A stretch of DNA of 12,259 bases from CAYWVO01 sp964461835 (GCA_964461835.1 CAYWVO010000068.1:1-12259); one strand, 5' to 3'. Shown: positions 1 to 7,073, counted from the first letter of the stretch. The notes: a model not told the origin generated them from the sequence alone. Translations and numbers: made by a program.

Positions 1-2
1 TA

Positions 3-377
3 CTCGCCCTCTCAGATTCACCCAAATCGTGTCTCATTCTTATTGGCACAGAGGGCGGTGTAACCGTTACCAGTCCCGGTAAGAGTATAAAATTACTCCA
101 ACTTTGGTTTGACCATTCTGGTTATTGTGAAGACTCAAATACCCTGATGAGATCATTATATATTTTGAATGATCTGAGAAAACTGGAGACCCATCTTATT
201 GGAAATTCCTCATACGGTGATATTCTCAGTAGTGCGTGCAAAAGGCTCAATCTCGATCAAGACTCACAACTGGGATATATCTATACCGAACTGCTAAAGG
301 CGATAACCTCAATGTACGAGAAAATGTCAGTTATTTGTGAAATAATGATAATGAACCAAATTTGCTTTAGCATTTAG
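3..377 (+). CDS. C-terminal fragment of an unknown protein
   Basis: The frame is open from the window edge to a TAG at 375-377, giving at least 124 residues, so the gene begins upstream of the window. The internal ATG at 147 is unlikely to be the true start, because the frame reads on through plausible protein sequence before it (for example CLILIGTEGGVTVTSPGKSI). The fragment contains hydrophobic beta-like stretches followed by a region rich in Leu, Lys and Ser, and ends MNQICFSI. I recognise no domain or motif. The DNA is visibly AT-richer than the metabolic genes that follow, which may mean different ancestry. It lies convergent to the pckA operon, separated by a repeat-rich spacer. No function is proposed. 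Confidence 0.5.
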   Translation, partial: LALSDSPKSCLILIGTEGGVTVTSPGKSIKLLQLWFDHSGYCEDSNTLMRSLYILNDLRKLETHLIGNSSYGDILSSACKRLNLDQDSQLGYIYTELLKAITSMYEKMSVICEIMIMNQICFSI

Positions 378-492
378 TATTGCGCCAGATGCCCCGACGT
401 TTGGATGGATTTCCTTTGTCGAAACCGCGTTCGCTCCGCCGCGGCAAACGACTCAGGGGTTTCGACCGACGCCCCCCTTCACCCCAAAATGG

Positions 493-513
493 ATTCCGGC
501 TCAAGGCCGGAAT
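493..513. repeat. ATTCCGGC-tcaag-GCCGGAAT inverted repeat
   Basis: This is a perfect 8-bp inverted repeat around a 5-nt spacer. It resembles the ATTCC...GGAAT type of short dispersed repeat, of which dRS3-like elements of Neisseria are the best-known example. It sits at the centre of the conserved-looking block from about 480 to 531. Whether it is a mobile-element target, a protein-binding site or an RNA hairpin cannot be told from one copy. Confidence 0.5.
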
Positions 514-515
514 GA

Positions 516-531
516 CGGCCGTATACGGCCG
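516..531. repeat. GTATAC-centred 16-bp palindrome, copy 1
   Basis: CGGCCGTATACGGCCG is a perfect palindrome. A second copy at 661-676 differs at one symmetric pair of positions while staying palindromic, and similarity continues into the roughly 14 bases to the right (gattccttac against gctttctaac). The two copies therefore look like members of one repeat family. Confidence 0.55.
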
Positions 532-660
532 ATTCCTTACGCAACGAGGAAAATTCTGCCAATTCCGTAGGAACGGGCAGACGGGACCCGCCACGGCGGG
601 CAGGCTGTCTGCCGCGCACACAATTTGGATGGAACGGGCAAACTAAAGGTCTGCCGCGCA

Positions 661-676
661 CGGTCGTATACGACCG
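661..676. repeat. GTATAC-centred 16-bp palindrome, copy 2
   Basis: CGGTCGTATACGACCG is a perfect palindrome related to 516-531 by a compensating C-to-T and G-to-A pair of changes. It is directly preceded by the second copy of the 13-bp direct repeat GTCTGCCGCGCAC (649-661). Confidence 0.55.
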
Positions 677-702
677 CTTTCTAACTCACGGAAGTTCACT
701 CA

Positions 703-737
703 GCATCGCGCACCCATTGGGTGCGGCACCACGATGC
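703..737 (-). terminator. Stem-loop immediately after the pckA stop, possible terminator
   Basis: An inner 7-bp stem with a 3-nt loop (CGCACCC/GGGTGCG, 709-725) is extended by an outer 6-bp stem (GCATCG at 703-708 with CGATGC at 732-737). A one-sided 6-nt bulge (726-731) separates them. The structure begins one base past the pckA stop codon. No T-run follows on the minus strand, so it is not a textbook intrinsic terminator. It may end transcription with help or protect the 3' end of the operon mRNA. Confidence 0.4.
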
Positions 738-738
738 A

Positions 739-2601
739 TTACCCATACCGCCAGCCACGGTCGCGGACGAGGCGTTTGTTGGGTTTCCACTCGGTGAGCG
801 GGGTGGCGGTTTCGGGGGTTTCACGTGGGGGTGGTGGCTCTTCTTTTTTGCGGATGCCGGACATGCTGACCGAGACGCCGGTCTTTGGGGCAATCTGATA
901 CGATTCCTCGGCAGCACGCAAAATCTCCGGATCCAATCCCTCCGCCGCAACCTCCTCAGTAAACTTGCGGCGACCGGTGACCAAGTCACGCAGGTAGGCG
1001 TCAATCTGGTCTTGCGAATAGTACTTATCCGCACGGTAGTTGCTCAAATCGGCGCCCTCGGCTGAGACAATCTCCTCGGTGCCGAACATACTCTCGCGAT
1101 AGCGATTGGTGCCGCGCAAATCGCCGCGCTGAATTGCCGCCATCGTGTGAATCGGCACGCGCTCGGTCTTGCGGACCATTTTCTTCTGACCGTCGGGCGT
1201 CTTCTCGATAATCTCGCCCATCCCGCCGGTATTATACTGATAGAAATGCACCTTGCCGGGATAATTCTGCGCCAGGGTCATGATGATCTCGTGAAAGTGA
1301 TTTACCTTGTGCGCGCGTGAGCCGACAATGAACGGGTCGGTTCCCACGGTGCGCACCGATTCGCCGGCCTGGGCAGGATTTGAGGCATAACTGTGCGAGG
1401 ATTCCCCCCAGAGATAGGCCAGGGTCGCCTGCATCGGCGTGAGTCGTTGGGCGAAAGTCATGATGGTGTTACGCCGGGTGATGAAGGCAAACACGATCCC
1501 GTCTAATTCATCCAACGGCGGCAAATCCAGCGAGGGGTACCAGATATTTTTCATATGAAACGGCCAGTGACCCCGCTTGATCTTCAACTGCTTGCGGGCA
1601 ATCACCGCACGACCGTTGCCACAGAGCGTTTCGTCGAGAAAATCGGGACGGCCGTTCGCGTTGATAAACACATTTTCATACAACGCCGATTTGTGCATCA
1701 GCGCGTTGTACATCGACTCCTGCAATTTCTCGTCGACATCGGTCTTTACGAAATAGTTTTGCTCCGATCCGTACGCCGAACCGTCTTTGCGCAAAAAGCA
1801 AATATCATCCTGACAGACATAGGTGCGTTCGCCCTTGTTCCAGTCGAGCCCCAACTGGTGGCACGACCAGGTACTTTTGCCGGTTGCCGACAGCCCGAAC
1901 AGAAACACGCCGTAACGTTTGATTGTATCACTCTGTTTATCACGAATCTCCACGATTTTGGTGCCGGCGTGCAGGCCGAGCATATCCAACTCGGCGGCGG
2001 AATACATGGCCTGACGGAGAAAGCCCTTTTTGTCCTCGCCCATGTAATCCGAGCCGAGGACGATATTCAGGTTATGTTCGGGCAGGGTGAGCACCTGCTG
2101 GCGGATATGGTGCTCCTCGGGGATATGAATCAGCGTAAACTCCGGCCCTGGCTTCTTGGTGACCCGCCCCATCGTCTTGCCCCACATATGCGCCAGCCGG
2201 TAGTTTTTCAGATCGGCAATCGACATATACAGGTTGCATTTGGGATTATACTCCGGGTTGTCCCCCACCTGCCGTCTGATTTTCACAAAGGGCAGCGTTT
2301 CCATCAGATGAAGGACTTTCTCCAACTCTTCCGGGGCATTAGAAATGATTTTTTTCTTTTCGGCGGAGAGTTTGTGTTCGCGGACTTTTTCCGTGCCGAG
2401 GTAACAGGTCTTGCCGGCGATGCGGCTGGAGACCGCGGACCGCCACCCCCAGGCGCCGTTGCGTGTTTGTGTGCCGGTCTGAATTGCCAGTTCGCGCAAC
2501 TCCTCCAGACCTTTTTTCTCGATATTGGGGCCGTCTACACGCCGTTGCAGGTCACGGTAGAAGCGATTGTAAAACGAGACGTCGTAGATTGAATCAGACA
2601 T
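739..2601 (-). CDS. pckA: Phosphoenolpyruvate carboxykinase family protein, divergent
   Basis: PEPCK interconverts oxaloacetate and PEP using a nucleoside triphosphate, the first committed step of gluconeogenesis. The 620-residue product shows the family signature in order: YMGEDKKG with paired lysines K191/K192, LGLHAG with H211 (metal-site histidine), P-loop GLSATGKST (236-244), the metal-binding kinase-2 DD at 265-266 (YVCQDDICF), R331 in LCGNGRAVI, and YNTGG near 456. The P-loop is ATP-type-like, but the kinase-2 segment reads DDIxF, closer to the GDDIAW of GTP enzymes than to the GDDEHGW of ATP enzymes. Nucleotide specificity is therefore open. About 50 C-terminal residues form a proline-rich, then basic tail not expected in ATP-type enzymes, which usually have about 530-540 residues. 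The ATG lies 6 nt after the ndk stop; an AAGGA ribosome site (2612-2616) lies inside ndk. Confidence 0.88.
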   Translation of the reverse strand: MSDSIYDVSFYNRFYRDLQRRVDGPNIEKKGLEELRELAIQTGTQTRNGAWGWRSAVSSRIAGKTCYLGTEKVREHKLSAEKKKIISNAPEELEKVLHLMETLPFVKIRRQVGDNPEYNPKCNLYMSIADLKNYRLAHMWGKTMGRVTKKPGPEFTLIHIPEEHHIRQQVLTLPEHNLNIVLGSDYMGEDKKGFLRQAMYSAAELDMLGLHAGTKIVEIRDKQSDTIKRYGVFLFGLSATGKSTWSCHQLGLDWNKGERTYVCQDDICFLRKDGSAYGSEQNYFVKTDVDEKLQESMYNALMHKSALYENVFINANGRPDFLDETLCGNGRAVIARKQLKIKRGHWPFHMKNIWYPSLDLPPLDELDGIVFAFITRRNTIMTFAQRLTPMQATLAYLWGESSHSYASNPAQAGESVRTVGTDPFIVGSRAHKVNHFHEIIMTLAQNYPGKVHFYQYNTGGMGEIIEKTPDGQKKMVRKTERVPIHTMAAIQRGDLRGTNRYRESMFGTEEIVSAEGADLSNYRADKYYSQDQIDAYLRDLVTGRRKFTEEVAAEGLDPEILRAAEESYQIAPKTGVSVSMSGIRKKEEPPPPRETPETATPLTEWKPNKRLVRDRGWRYG

Positions 2602-2607
2602 TGGTGG

Positions 2608-3030
2608 TTATTCCTTGGGGAGAATTTCATCCTCGTTGAAAAAGAACGCGACTTCCGTGCGTGCGGTGGCCTCCGAGTCCGAGCCATGCACCACGTTCCG
2701 TTCAATCGACGTTCCGTACTCGCGGCGGATCGTATTGTATTTTGCCTTTGCCGGATCCGTGGCACCCATCAGGTCGCGCCAGCGTTGAATCGAATTATGC
2801 CCGCCGATCACCATGACGACAATCGGCCCGGAGGTCATGAACTCCACCAGCGATTTGAAAAACGGCTTCTCGGCGTGTACTGAGTAAAACTGCTCGGCCC
2901 GTTCGCGCGTAAGTTTTAACACCTTTAAGCCGCGAATGATTAAACCACCGCGTTCGATCCGCTCGATCACTTTGCCGATCAACTTGCGCTTGACCCCGTC
3001 CGGTTTAACAATCCCCAGCGTGTTGGCCAT
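2608..3030 (-). CDS. ndk: Nucleoside diphosphate kinase
   Basis: Ndk transfers the gamma-phosphate of ATP to other nucleoside diphosphates through a phosphohistidine. The 140-residue length is normal for the family. The start MANTLGIVKPDGV carries the conserved lysine of the (I/V)KPD motif. The active-site segment RNVVHGSDS contains the catalytic histidine and the following serines. The ATG is preceded by AGGAG (3037-3041), which overlaps the stop codon of the upstream fusion gene, so translation is probably coupled. Lying between two genes of oxaloacetate metabolism, it could supply GTP if the downstream PEPCK is GTP-dependent; that link is inference. The family identification is secure. Confidence 0.97.
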   Translation of the reverse strand: MANTLGIVKPDGVKRKLIGKVIERIERGGLIIRGLKVLKLTRERAEQFYSVHAEKPFFKSLVEFMTSGPIVVMVIGGHNSIQRWRDLMGATDPAKAKYNTIRREYGTSIERNVVHGSDSEATARTEVAFFFNEDEILPKE

Positions 3031-3039
3031 GGTGTGCTC

Positions 3040-5382
3040 CTACGCGATCAACTCCCGCACGCGTGATTTAATGGCTGCGGAGGGTATCTCCGCCACGTTG
3101 ACTTTGTATGCCTTGGCTACCCGGAACAACTGATGGAAATTGCGGCGCTGCAAATCCTCGTAATCGGCATCCGAGACCAACGTGTACGGGTTGAAAAACG
3201 GCTGTTCTTTGAACGGGCTGAGTCCGGCGCCCTCTTTAAGACGATACTTGCCCGCAGTCACCCAGTTTAGCGCCTCCTCCGGCTCCAGCTTCGTTATCGC
3301 CAGCGCGTGCGGTTCGTAGTGCAACAACACGACAACTTTGACATTGGTGCGCTTGATATACCGCTGCGGGCCGTGAATCCAGGCCGGATCGACGATCGCG
3401 CGGGAATCAGTCGAACCCCAATAGCAATACGGCTCGCCCATATCGAGCGGACACTCATCTGCCAGCGCGGCGGTGTTGGTCCACTCCGAACGTGTCGTCA
3501 CTACGTTTTCGCATTTGCTGCGGTCGAAGATGCGGGCGTAGCGGTCGTTGTGCTGCGCGACGACGGTTTTTAAATAGAATTTTCGTTCGGGAGCATCGCC
3601 GATTGCCTCTTTACCGCGATAGCGGACAAACAGCCAGTCGTTGGTGACAAAGCGGCAATCCTCGTCTTCCAGCGTTTTGGTAAAGGTCGACCCGCGTTTC
3701 ATGCCTTTGGGACCGATGAGCAGCAAGCCCTTGCCGCCGTAGTCGACACAGGCGGCGCGGATTCCGTGCACATCCAGCATCCGTTCACTGGCCAAGGCGG
3801 CGATGGCCAGCGCCCAACCGCGGACTTGTCCGTAATAACTGCTATTGAACAAGACTCCGGTGCGCATCTCGGGATTGAAGTACCCGTGTTCGGTGCGGCC
3901 GGGGACTCCATCTACTGCGTAGATAATCCCGTGTGGTTCGAGATCGGATTCTAACTGGGCTGGATACCAGTTTTCCACCCAGAAATCATACAGGTGCGGC
4001 ACGTTTGTGCGCAGTTGAATGATGATCCCATTAATGTTGGCATTCCATTCGAAATAGCGGTCGAAGGGTAAGGCAGTATCTGCCTCCTGTACCAAAAGAT
4101 CACGCTGTTCGGTTCCGACGATTTCGGTTTCGACTGCATGCTGAGGATGGGTCTTGACGTTTTGCAAAGCCACTCGCTTGAACCGTGGAGATTCTTTGAG
4201 TTTTGCCATGGCATCAATGATCCGGTCGGTGCCTTCCTCGATGTTATCCATCGACGTGGCGTAGGAGAGCCGGACGTTGTCATCCGAGCCAAAGGCACTC
4301 CCCGGCACCACCGCCACGGCCGCTTCTCGCAACAAGTAGTAGGCCAACGCGTAGGAGTTGCGAATTTTCATTCCGCCAAATTCGGTGTTGTAGTAAGTGG
4401 CGGTGTTGGGAAACAGGTAAAAAGCGCCTGCCGGGATGATGCAATTGATCCCGGGGATCCGCTGCAATTTGTTGAGCATGTAATTACGCCGCGCCTGGAA
4501 TTCGCTGACCATGCGGCTGATTGCGGCTTGATCACCGCCGAGCGCCTCCACCGCCGCTTTTTGGGCAATGGAGTTAGCGTTGGAGGTGGTGTGCGACTGT
4601 ACGATGCTCATTGCCGAAATTAACTCATGCGATGCCGCGGCATACCCGATCCGCCAGCCGGTCATCGAGTAGGCTTTGGAGACGCCGTTAATCGTAATCG
4701 TCTTTTCATACACCGCGTCCGAGAGGGAGGCCACGGCAAAAAACTGATAATCGTCGTAGGTGACGCGGGAGTAAATTTCATCGGCGATAATAATTAATCC
4801 CTCGGCGGCGGCCAGTTCGCAGACCGCGGCCAGTTGGTCACGCGGATAGGCGGAGCCGGTCGGATTGCTGGGGTTGTTGAGGATGATTGCCTTCGTGTTA
4901 AATGAAATATTCTTTTTCAATTCGTCAGCGGTGAGACGAAAGCCATTCTCCTCACGGGTGGGAACAATTCGGGGTTTGCCATCGGCCATCAATACCATCT
5001 GGGGGTAGGACACCCAGTACGGCGCCGGAATAATGATTTCATCGTCCGGATTGGTAACTGCCAGGATCGCGTTATACAGGCTTTGCTTGGCGCCGGAAGA
5101 AACAATCACGTCGTTGGCGTCGTAGTCAATCCCGTAATCTTCGCGCAGGCGGACACAAATAGCTTCCCGCAGTTCCGGAATGCCGTTATTGGCGGTATAG
5201 CCGGTGAAGTTATCGTCGATTGCCTTACGGCCGGCATCTTTGACCGGCTCCGGCGTCGGGAAATCCGGTTGCCCGGCGGAAAAATTGATCACATCGATAC
5301 CAGCGGCCCGCATCGCCTTGGCCTTGGCGTCAATGCGCAAGGTCGGCGACATTTCCAGGCGGCCAATCCGGGTGGAAATCAT
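3040..5382 (-). CDS. Aspartate aminotransferase fused to a PEPCK/HprK-like domain
   Basis: Residues 1 to about 395 form a complete class I aminotransferase of the Thermus AspC/prephenate-aminotransferase type. Visible are FSAGQPDFPTP (34-44), NNPSNPTG (N173), ADEIY (D201, Y204), PLP lysine K236 in GVSKAYSMTGWR, and substrate-carboxylate R371 in VRLSYA. It should convert aspartate plus 2-oxoglutarate to oxaloacetate plus glutamate. The frame then continues without a break for about 385 residues. This half has the layout of a PEPCK/HPr-kinase fold: a degenerate P-loop GPKGMKRGST (557-566), then RFVTNDWLF (D582) and KFYLKT, matching TYVCQDDICF and NYFVKT of the neighbouring PEPCK. It may be a dead kinase module or an allosteric domain. 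The ATG has GAGGA 7 nt upstream and lies 3 nt after the flotillin stop. Confidence 0.9.
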   Translation of the reverse strand: MISTRIGRLEMSPTLRIDAKAKAMRAAGIDVINFSAGQPDFPTPEPVKDAGRKAIDDNFTGYTANNGIPELREAICVRLREDYGIDYDANDVIVSSGAKQSLYNAILAVTNPDDEIIIPAPYWVSYPQMVLMADGKPRIVPTREENGFRLTADELKKNISFNTKAIILNNPSNPTGSAYPRDQLAAVCELAAAEGLIIIADEIYSRVTYDDYQFFAVASLSDAVYEKTITINGVSKAYSMTGWRIGYAAASHELISAMSIVQSHTTSNANSIAQKAAVEALGGDQAAISRMVSEFQARRNYMLNKLQRIPGINCIIPAGAFYLFPNTATYYNTEFGGMKIRNSYALAYYLLREAAVAVVPGSAFGSDDNVRLSYATSMDNIEEGTDRIIDAMAKLKESPRFKRVALQNVKTHPQHAVETEIVGTEQRDLLVQEADTALPFDRYFEWNANINGIIIQLRTNVPHLYDFWVENWYPAQLESDLEPHGIIYAVDGVPGRTEHGYFNPEMRTGVLFNSSYYGQVRGWALAIAALASERMLDVHGIRAACVDYGGKGLLLIGPKGMKRGSTFTKTLEDEDCRFVTNDWLFVRYRGKEAIGDAPERKFYLKTVVAQHNDRYARIFDRSKCENVVTTRSEWTNTAALADECPLDMGEPYCYWGSTDSRAIVDPAWIHGPQRYIKRTNVKVVVLLHYEPHALAITKLEPEEALNWVTAGKYRLKEGAGLSPFKEQPFFNPYTLVSDADYEDLQRRNFHQLFRVAKAYKVNVAEIPSAAIKSRVRELIA

Positions 5383-5385
5383 CGA

Positions 5386-6756
5386 TTAGTCCTCAGTTCC
5401 CGATGATGTGGTCTCTGATTTACCGGCGAGGCTTTTCAGCCATTGTTCAAGATCAACCCCGGAGAGAGATTTGACTACGGTGGGCAGTTGGCTGAGCATC
5501 GAGGCCAGTTCGCCGGTTATTTTCGACGTTCCCATTTTGCCGTCTGAATTGACCATGACGATTTTGTCGACTTTGGAGATCGGGGCCGCCAACTCCCGGG
5601 CGAGTTCCGGCATCCGGGAGATCATCATCTCCAGTAAGACCGGCTGCGAGTACGCGTCAGCTTTCTTGCGTAAGGCGTCGGCTTCCGCATCACCCATCTT
5701 CTCAATCAACTCCGCCTCGATCAGGCCCTGCACACGCTTGGCTTCGGCCATGCCCCGAGCCTCGGCCTCCAGACGATACTGTTCGGCTTCTGCTGGTTTG
5801 CGGACTTTGGCTTCAAGTTCCTGCTCGACCCGATCAATTTCCTTCTTCTCCAGTTCGATCGCCGAGTCTTTCTCGACCAGCCGGACCTTGGCCTCTTCCG
5901 CTTTCAACGTCTGGTCAAGTTTGTGGCGTTCGAGTTCGTAAGAGAAATCCGCGTCTGCCTTCTTTCGGTTAAGCGATATCTGGAGTTCAGCTTTGCGCAA
6001 ATCCAACGCCTGATTGGCCTCAGCCACCGAGGTGTCGGCCTGGATCTGGGCAATATCTCCCTCCTTCTTAGCTTCGGCAGAGCGGATAATGGCGTCCCGC
6101 GCGGCTTCCGCCTCGGCGACTTCAGCGTCCCGGCGTGCCTGAACAATCCGCGGCTTCCCAAGGGCTTCCAGGTAGCCGGAGGGGTCCTTGATTTCGCGAA
6201 GATTAAAAGAGAGGAGCGTTAGTCCCATATTCTTGAAGTATTCACCGCAATCATCAAACACTTTTTCGCCGAATTGCCGGCGGCTTTTGTTCATCGATTC
6301 CAGGTCCATCGAGCCAATCAGCGACCGGGCGGAGCCTTCCAGGGTGCGCAGGGCAACATCCCGAATATCGGTCAGTGGTTTACCGAGGAATTGTTCGGCT
6401 CCGAGGTGGATTGAGACTTCATCGCTGGCGATTTTCACCTCCGCGGTGCCCCGCACCGTGCAGCGGATACCATTATTGGCGATCGCGTCTTCGACCTGAA
6501 ATTCAATGGGGATAATCTCCAGGGCCAGGACCTGCGCCTGCTCGGTAAATGGATTCACGAAGGTGCTGCCACCAATGCGGTAGCGGTAGCCGATCTGCCG
6601 CGTAGTGCCATCCGGGAGGGTAATCGTGCGTTTCTTCCCGCCGGAGATGATCAGCGCTTCGTTGGGGCCGACTTTGCGATAATTCTTCAGGACAAAGATA
6701 ACGACCGCAGCAATCAGAACGGCGGCGACAATGATTATTATAAGCAGGGGACTCAC
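5386..6756 (-). CDS. Flotillin-like SPFH/band 7 membrane protein
   Basis: The 456-residue protein has an N-terminal membrane helix (about residues 2-23, IIIIVAAVLIAAVVIFV). An SPFH/band 7 domain follows (about 27-200, starting at VGPNEALIISGG), then a long Glu/Ala/Lys-rich coiled coil (about 205-370). A flotillin C-terminus ends it (MPELARELAAPISKVDKIVMV, close to the usual LPEIAK...PLSKxDKI pattern). Flotillins oligomerise on the membrane inner face and organise functional membrane domains. Start choice: an in-frame GTG at 6765 overlaps the ribosome site, whereas the GTG at 6756 has AAGGAG with an 8-nt spacer, so the protein should begin MSPLL. It is first in an operon with the aminotransferase fusion (3-nt gap), ndk and pckA. 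Whether it acts with them is unknown. Confidence 0.93.
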   Translation of the reverse strand: MSPLLIIIIVAAVLIAAVVIFVLKNYRKVGPNEALIISGGKKRTITLPDGTTRQIGYRYRIGGSTFVNPFTEQAQVLALEIIPIEFQVEDAIANNGIRCTVRGTAEVKIASDEVSIHLGAEQFLGKPLTDIRDVALRTLEGSARSLIGSMDLESMNKSRRQFGEKVFDDCGEYFKNMGLTLLSFNLREIKDPSGYLEALGKPRIVQARRDAEVAEAEAARDAIIRSAEAKKEGDIAQIQADTSVAEANQALDLRKAELQISLNRKKADADFSYELERHKLDQTLKAEEAKVRLVEKDSAIELEKKEIDRVEQELEAKVRKPAEAEQYRLEAEARGMAEAKRVQGLIEAELIEKMGDAEADALRKKADAYSQPVLLEMMISRMPELARELAAPISKVDKIVMVNSDGKMGTSKITGELASMLSQLPTVVKSLSGVDLEQWLKSLAGKSETTSSGTED

Positions 6757-6763
6757 GTGATAC

Positions 6764-6769
6764 ACTCCT
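6764..6769 (-). promoter_or_regulatory. Ribosome binding site deciding the flotillin start
   Basis: On the minus strand AAGGAG is followed by TGTATCAC and then GTG. The 8-nt spacer favours the GTG at 6754-6756. The upstream in-frame GTG at 6763-6765 shares bases with the ribosome site itself and cannot be served by it. Confidence 0.6.
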
Positions 6770-6783
6770 TCAGAATGAGTAAA

Positions 6784-6806
6784 GGCGGCGAGAATAACTC
6801 GCCGCC
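6784..6806 (-). promoter_or_regulatory. GC-rich hairpin in the 5' leader of the flotillin operon
   Basis: A perfect 9-bp stem (GGCGGCGAG/CTCGCCGCC) encloses a 5-nt loop. It falls between the predicted transcription start (about 6821) and the AAGGAG ribosome site. Only TTTA follows it on the minus strand, so it is a weak terminator candidate. It more likely serves mRNA stability or translation control. No antiterminator partner was found by eye. Confidence 0.4.
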
Positions 6807-6827
6807 GTGTATCCGATATTAAAAAAA

Positions 6828-6857
6828 AGAATACGTAAGCGCAAGGGCAACCGTCAA
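6828..6857 (-). promoter_or_regulatory. Sigma70-type promoter of the flotillin-pckA operon
   Basis: On the minus strand TTGACG (6852-6857) and TATTCT (6828-6833) are separated by 18 bp. They match the -35 consensus at five of six positions and the -10 consensus at four of six. An eight-base T-run just downstream makes the start region easy to melt. Transcription would begin near 6821, giving a leader of about 65 nt that contains the hairpin at 6784-6806. Confidence 0.5.
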
Positions 6858-6872
6858 GTGATTTTTGTCACA
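6857..6872. promoter_or_regulatory. CRP-like binding site, AGTGA-N6-TCACA
   Basis: The sequence matches nine of ten positions of the E. coli CRP half-sites TGTGA-N6-TCACA. Its centre at 6864.5 lies about 43 bp upstream of the predicted start at 6821 and abuts the -35 box. This is the usual position of a class II activator site. The regulator could be any CRP/FNR-family protein; none is encoded in the window. Confidence 0.42.
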
Positions 6873-7073
6873 ATTTCCGGTAATTCCGGCGGAGATCTGT
6901 TCGCATGAGAAGAGGATCAGATGGTTCGTGCGAACCGGTTAAGACGAAGGAATGGACACTGGCATCTTAGCGGTGGTGTATTTTTATGGTTCACAAGAGG
7001 ATAGGAACCACCCAGTAATGTCAGGCTGAGACAGTCATTTCCTGATTAACCCTATTTTATTACAAAGGAACTG

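Larger units (their letters stand above)
378..702. repeat. Non-coding spacer built of inverted and direct repeats
   Basis: No convincing gene is present; the short ORFs here are repeat-derived and overlap in several frames. Visible elements are an 8-bp inverted repeat with a 5-nt loop (ATTCCGGC/GCCGGAAT, 493-513), a GC-rich hairpin (CCCGCC/GGCGGG, 587-600), and two 16-bp GTATAC-centred palindromes (516-531 and 661-676). Direct repeats are GTCTGCCGCGCAC at 607-619 and 649-661, and GGAACGGGCA at 570-579 and 631-640. Minus-strand conceptual peptides such as VIPALSRNPF are of the kind produced by dispersed intergenic repeats in many bacterial genomes; this last point is from general knowledge, not a search. 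Confidence 0.6.

Noticed and set aside
380..661. Overlapping ORFs of 60-88 residues on both strands
   Set aside because: They are conceptual translations of dispersed-repeat DNA with several competing frames and no ribosome sites.
1555..2592. 345-residue plus-strand ORF
   Set aside because: It is the antisense shadow of pckA, whose frame carries all PEPCK motifs.
4138..4623. 161-residue plus-strand ORF inside the aminotransferase gene
   Set aside because: It is an antisense shadow; the minus frame carries the PLP-enzyme residues.
6923..6936. GGTTCG-tg-CGAACC inverted repeat as a LexA-type SOS box
   Set aside because: LexA sites of the Gram-positive type read GAAC-N4-GTTC; here the half-sites are in the reverse orientation, and no SOS gene is adjacent.
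6905..6970. 21-residue plus-strand ORF in the flotillin upstream region
   Set aside because: It is very short, with a poor and distant ribosome site and no recognisable features.
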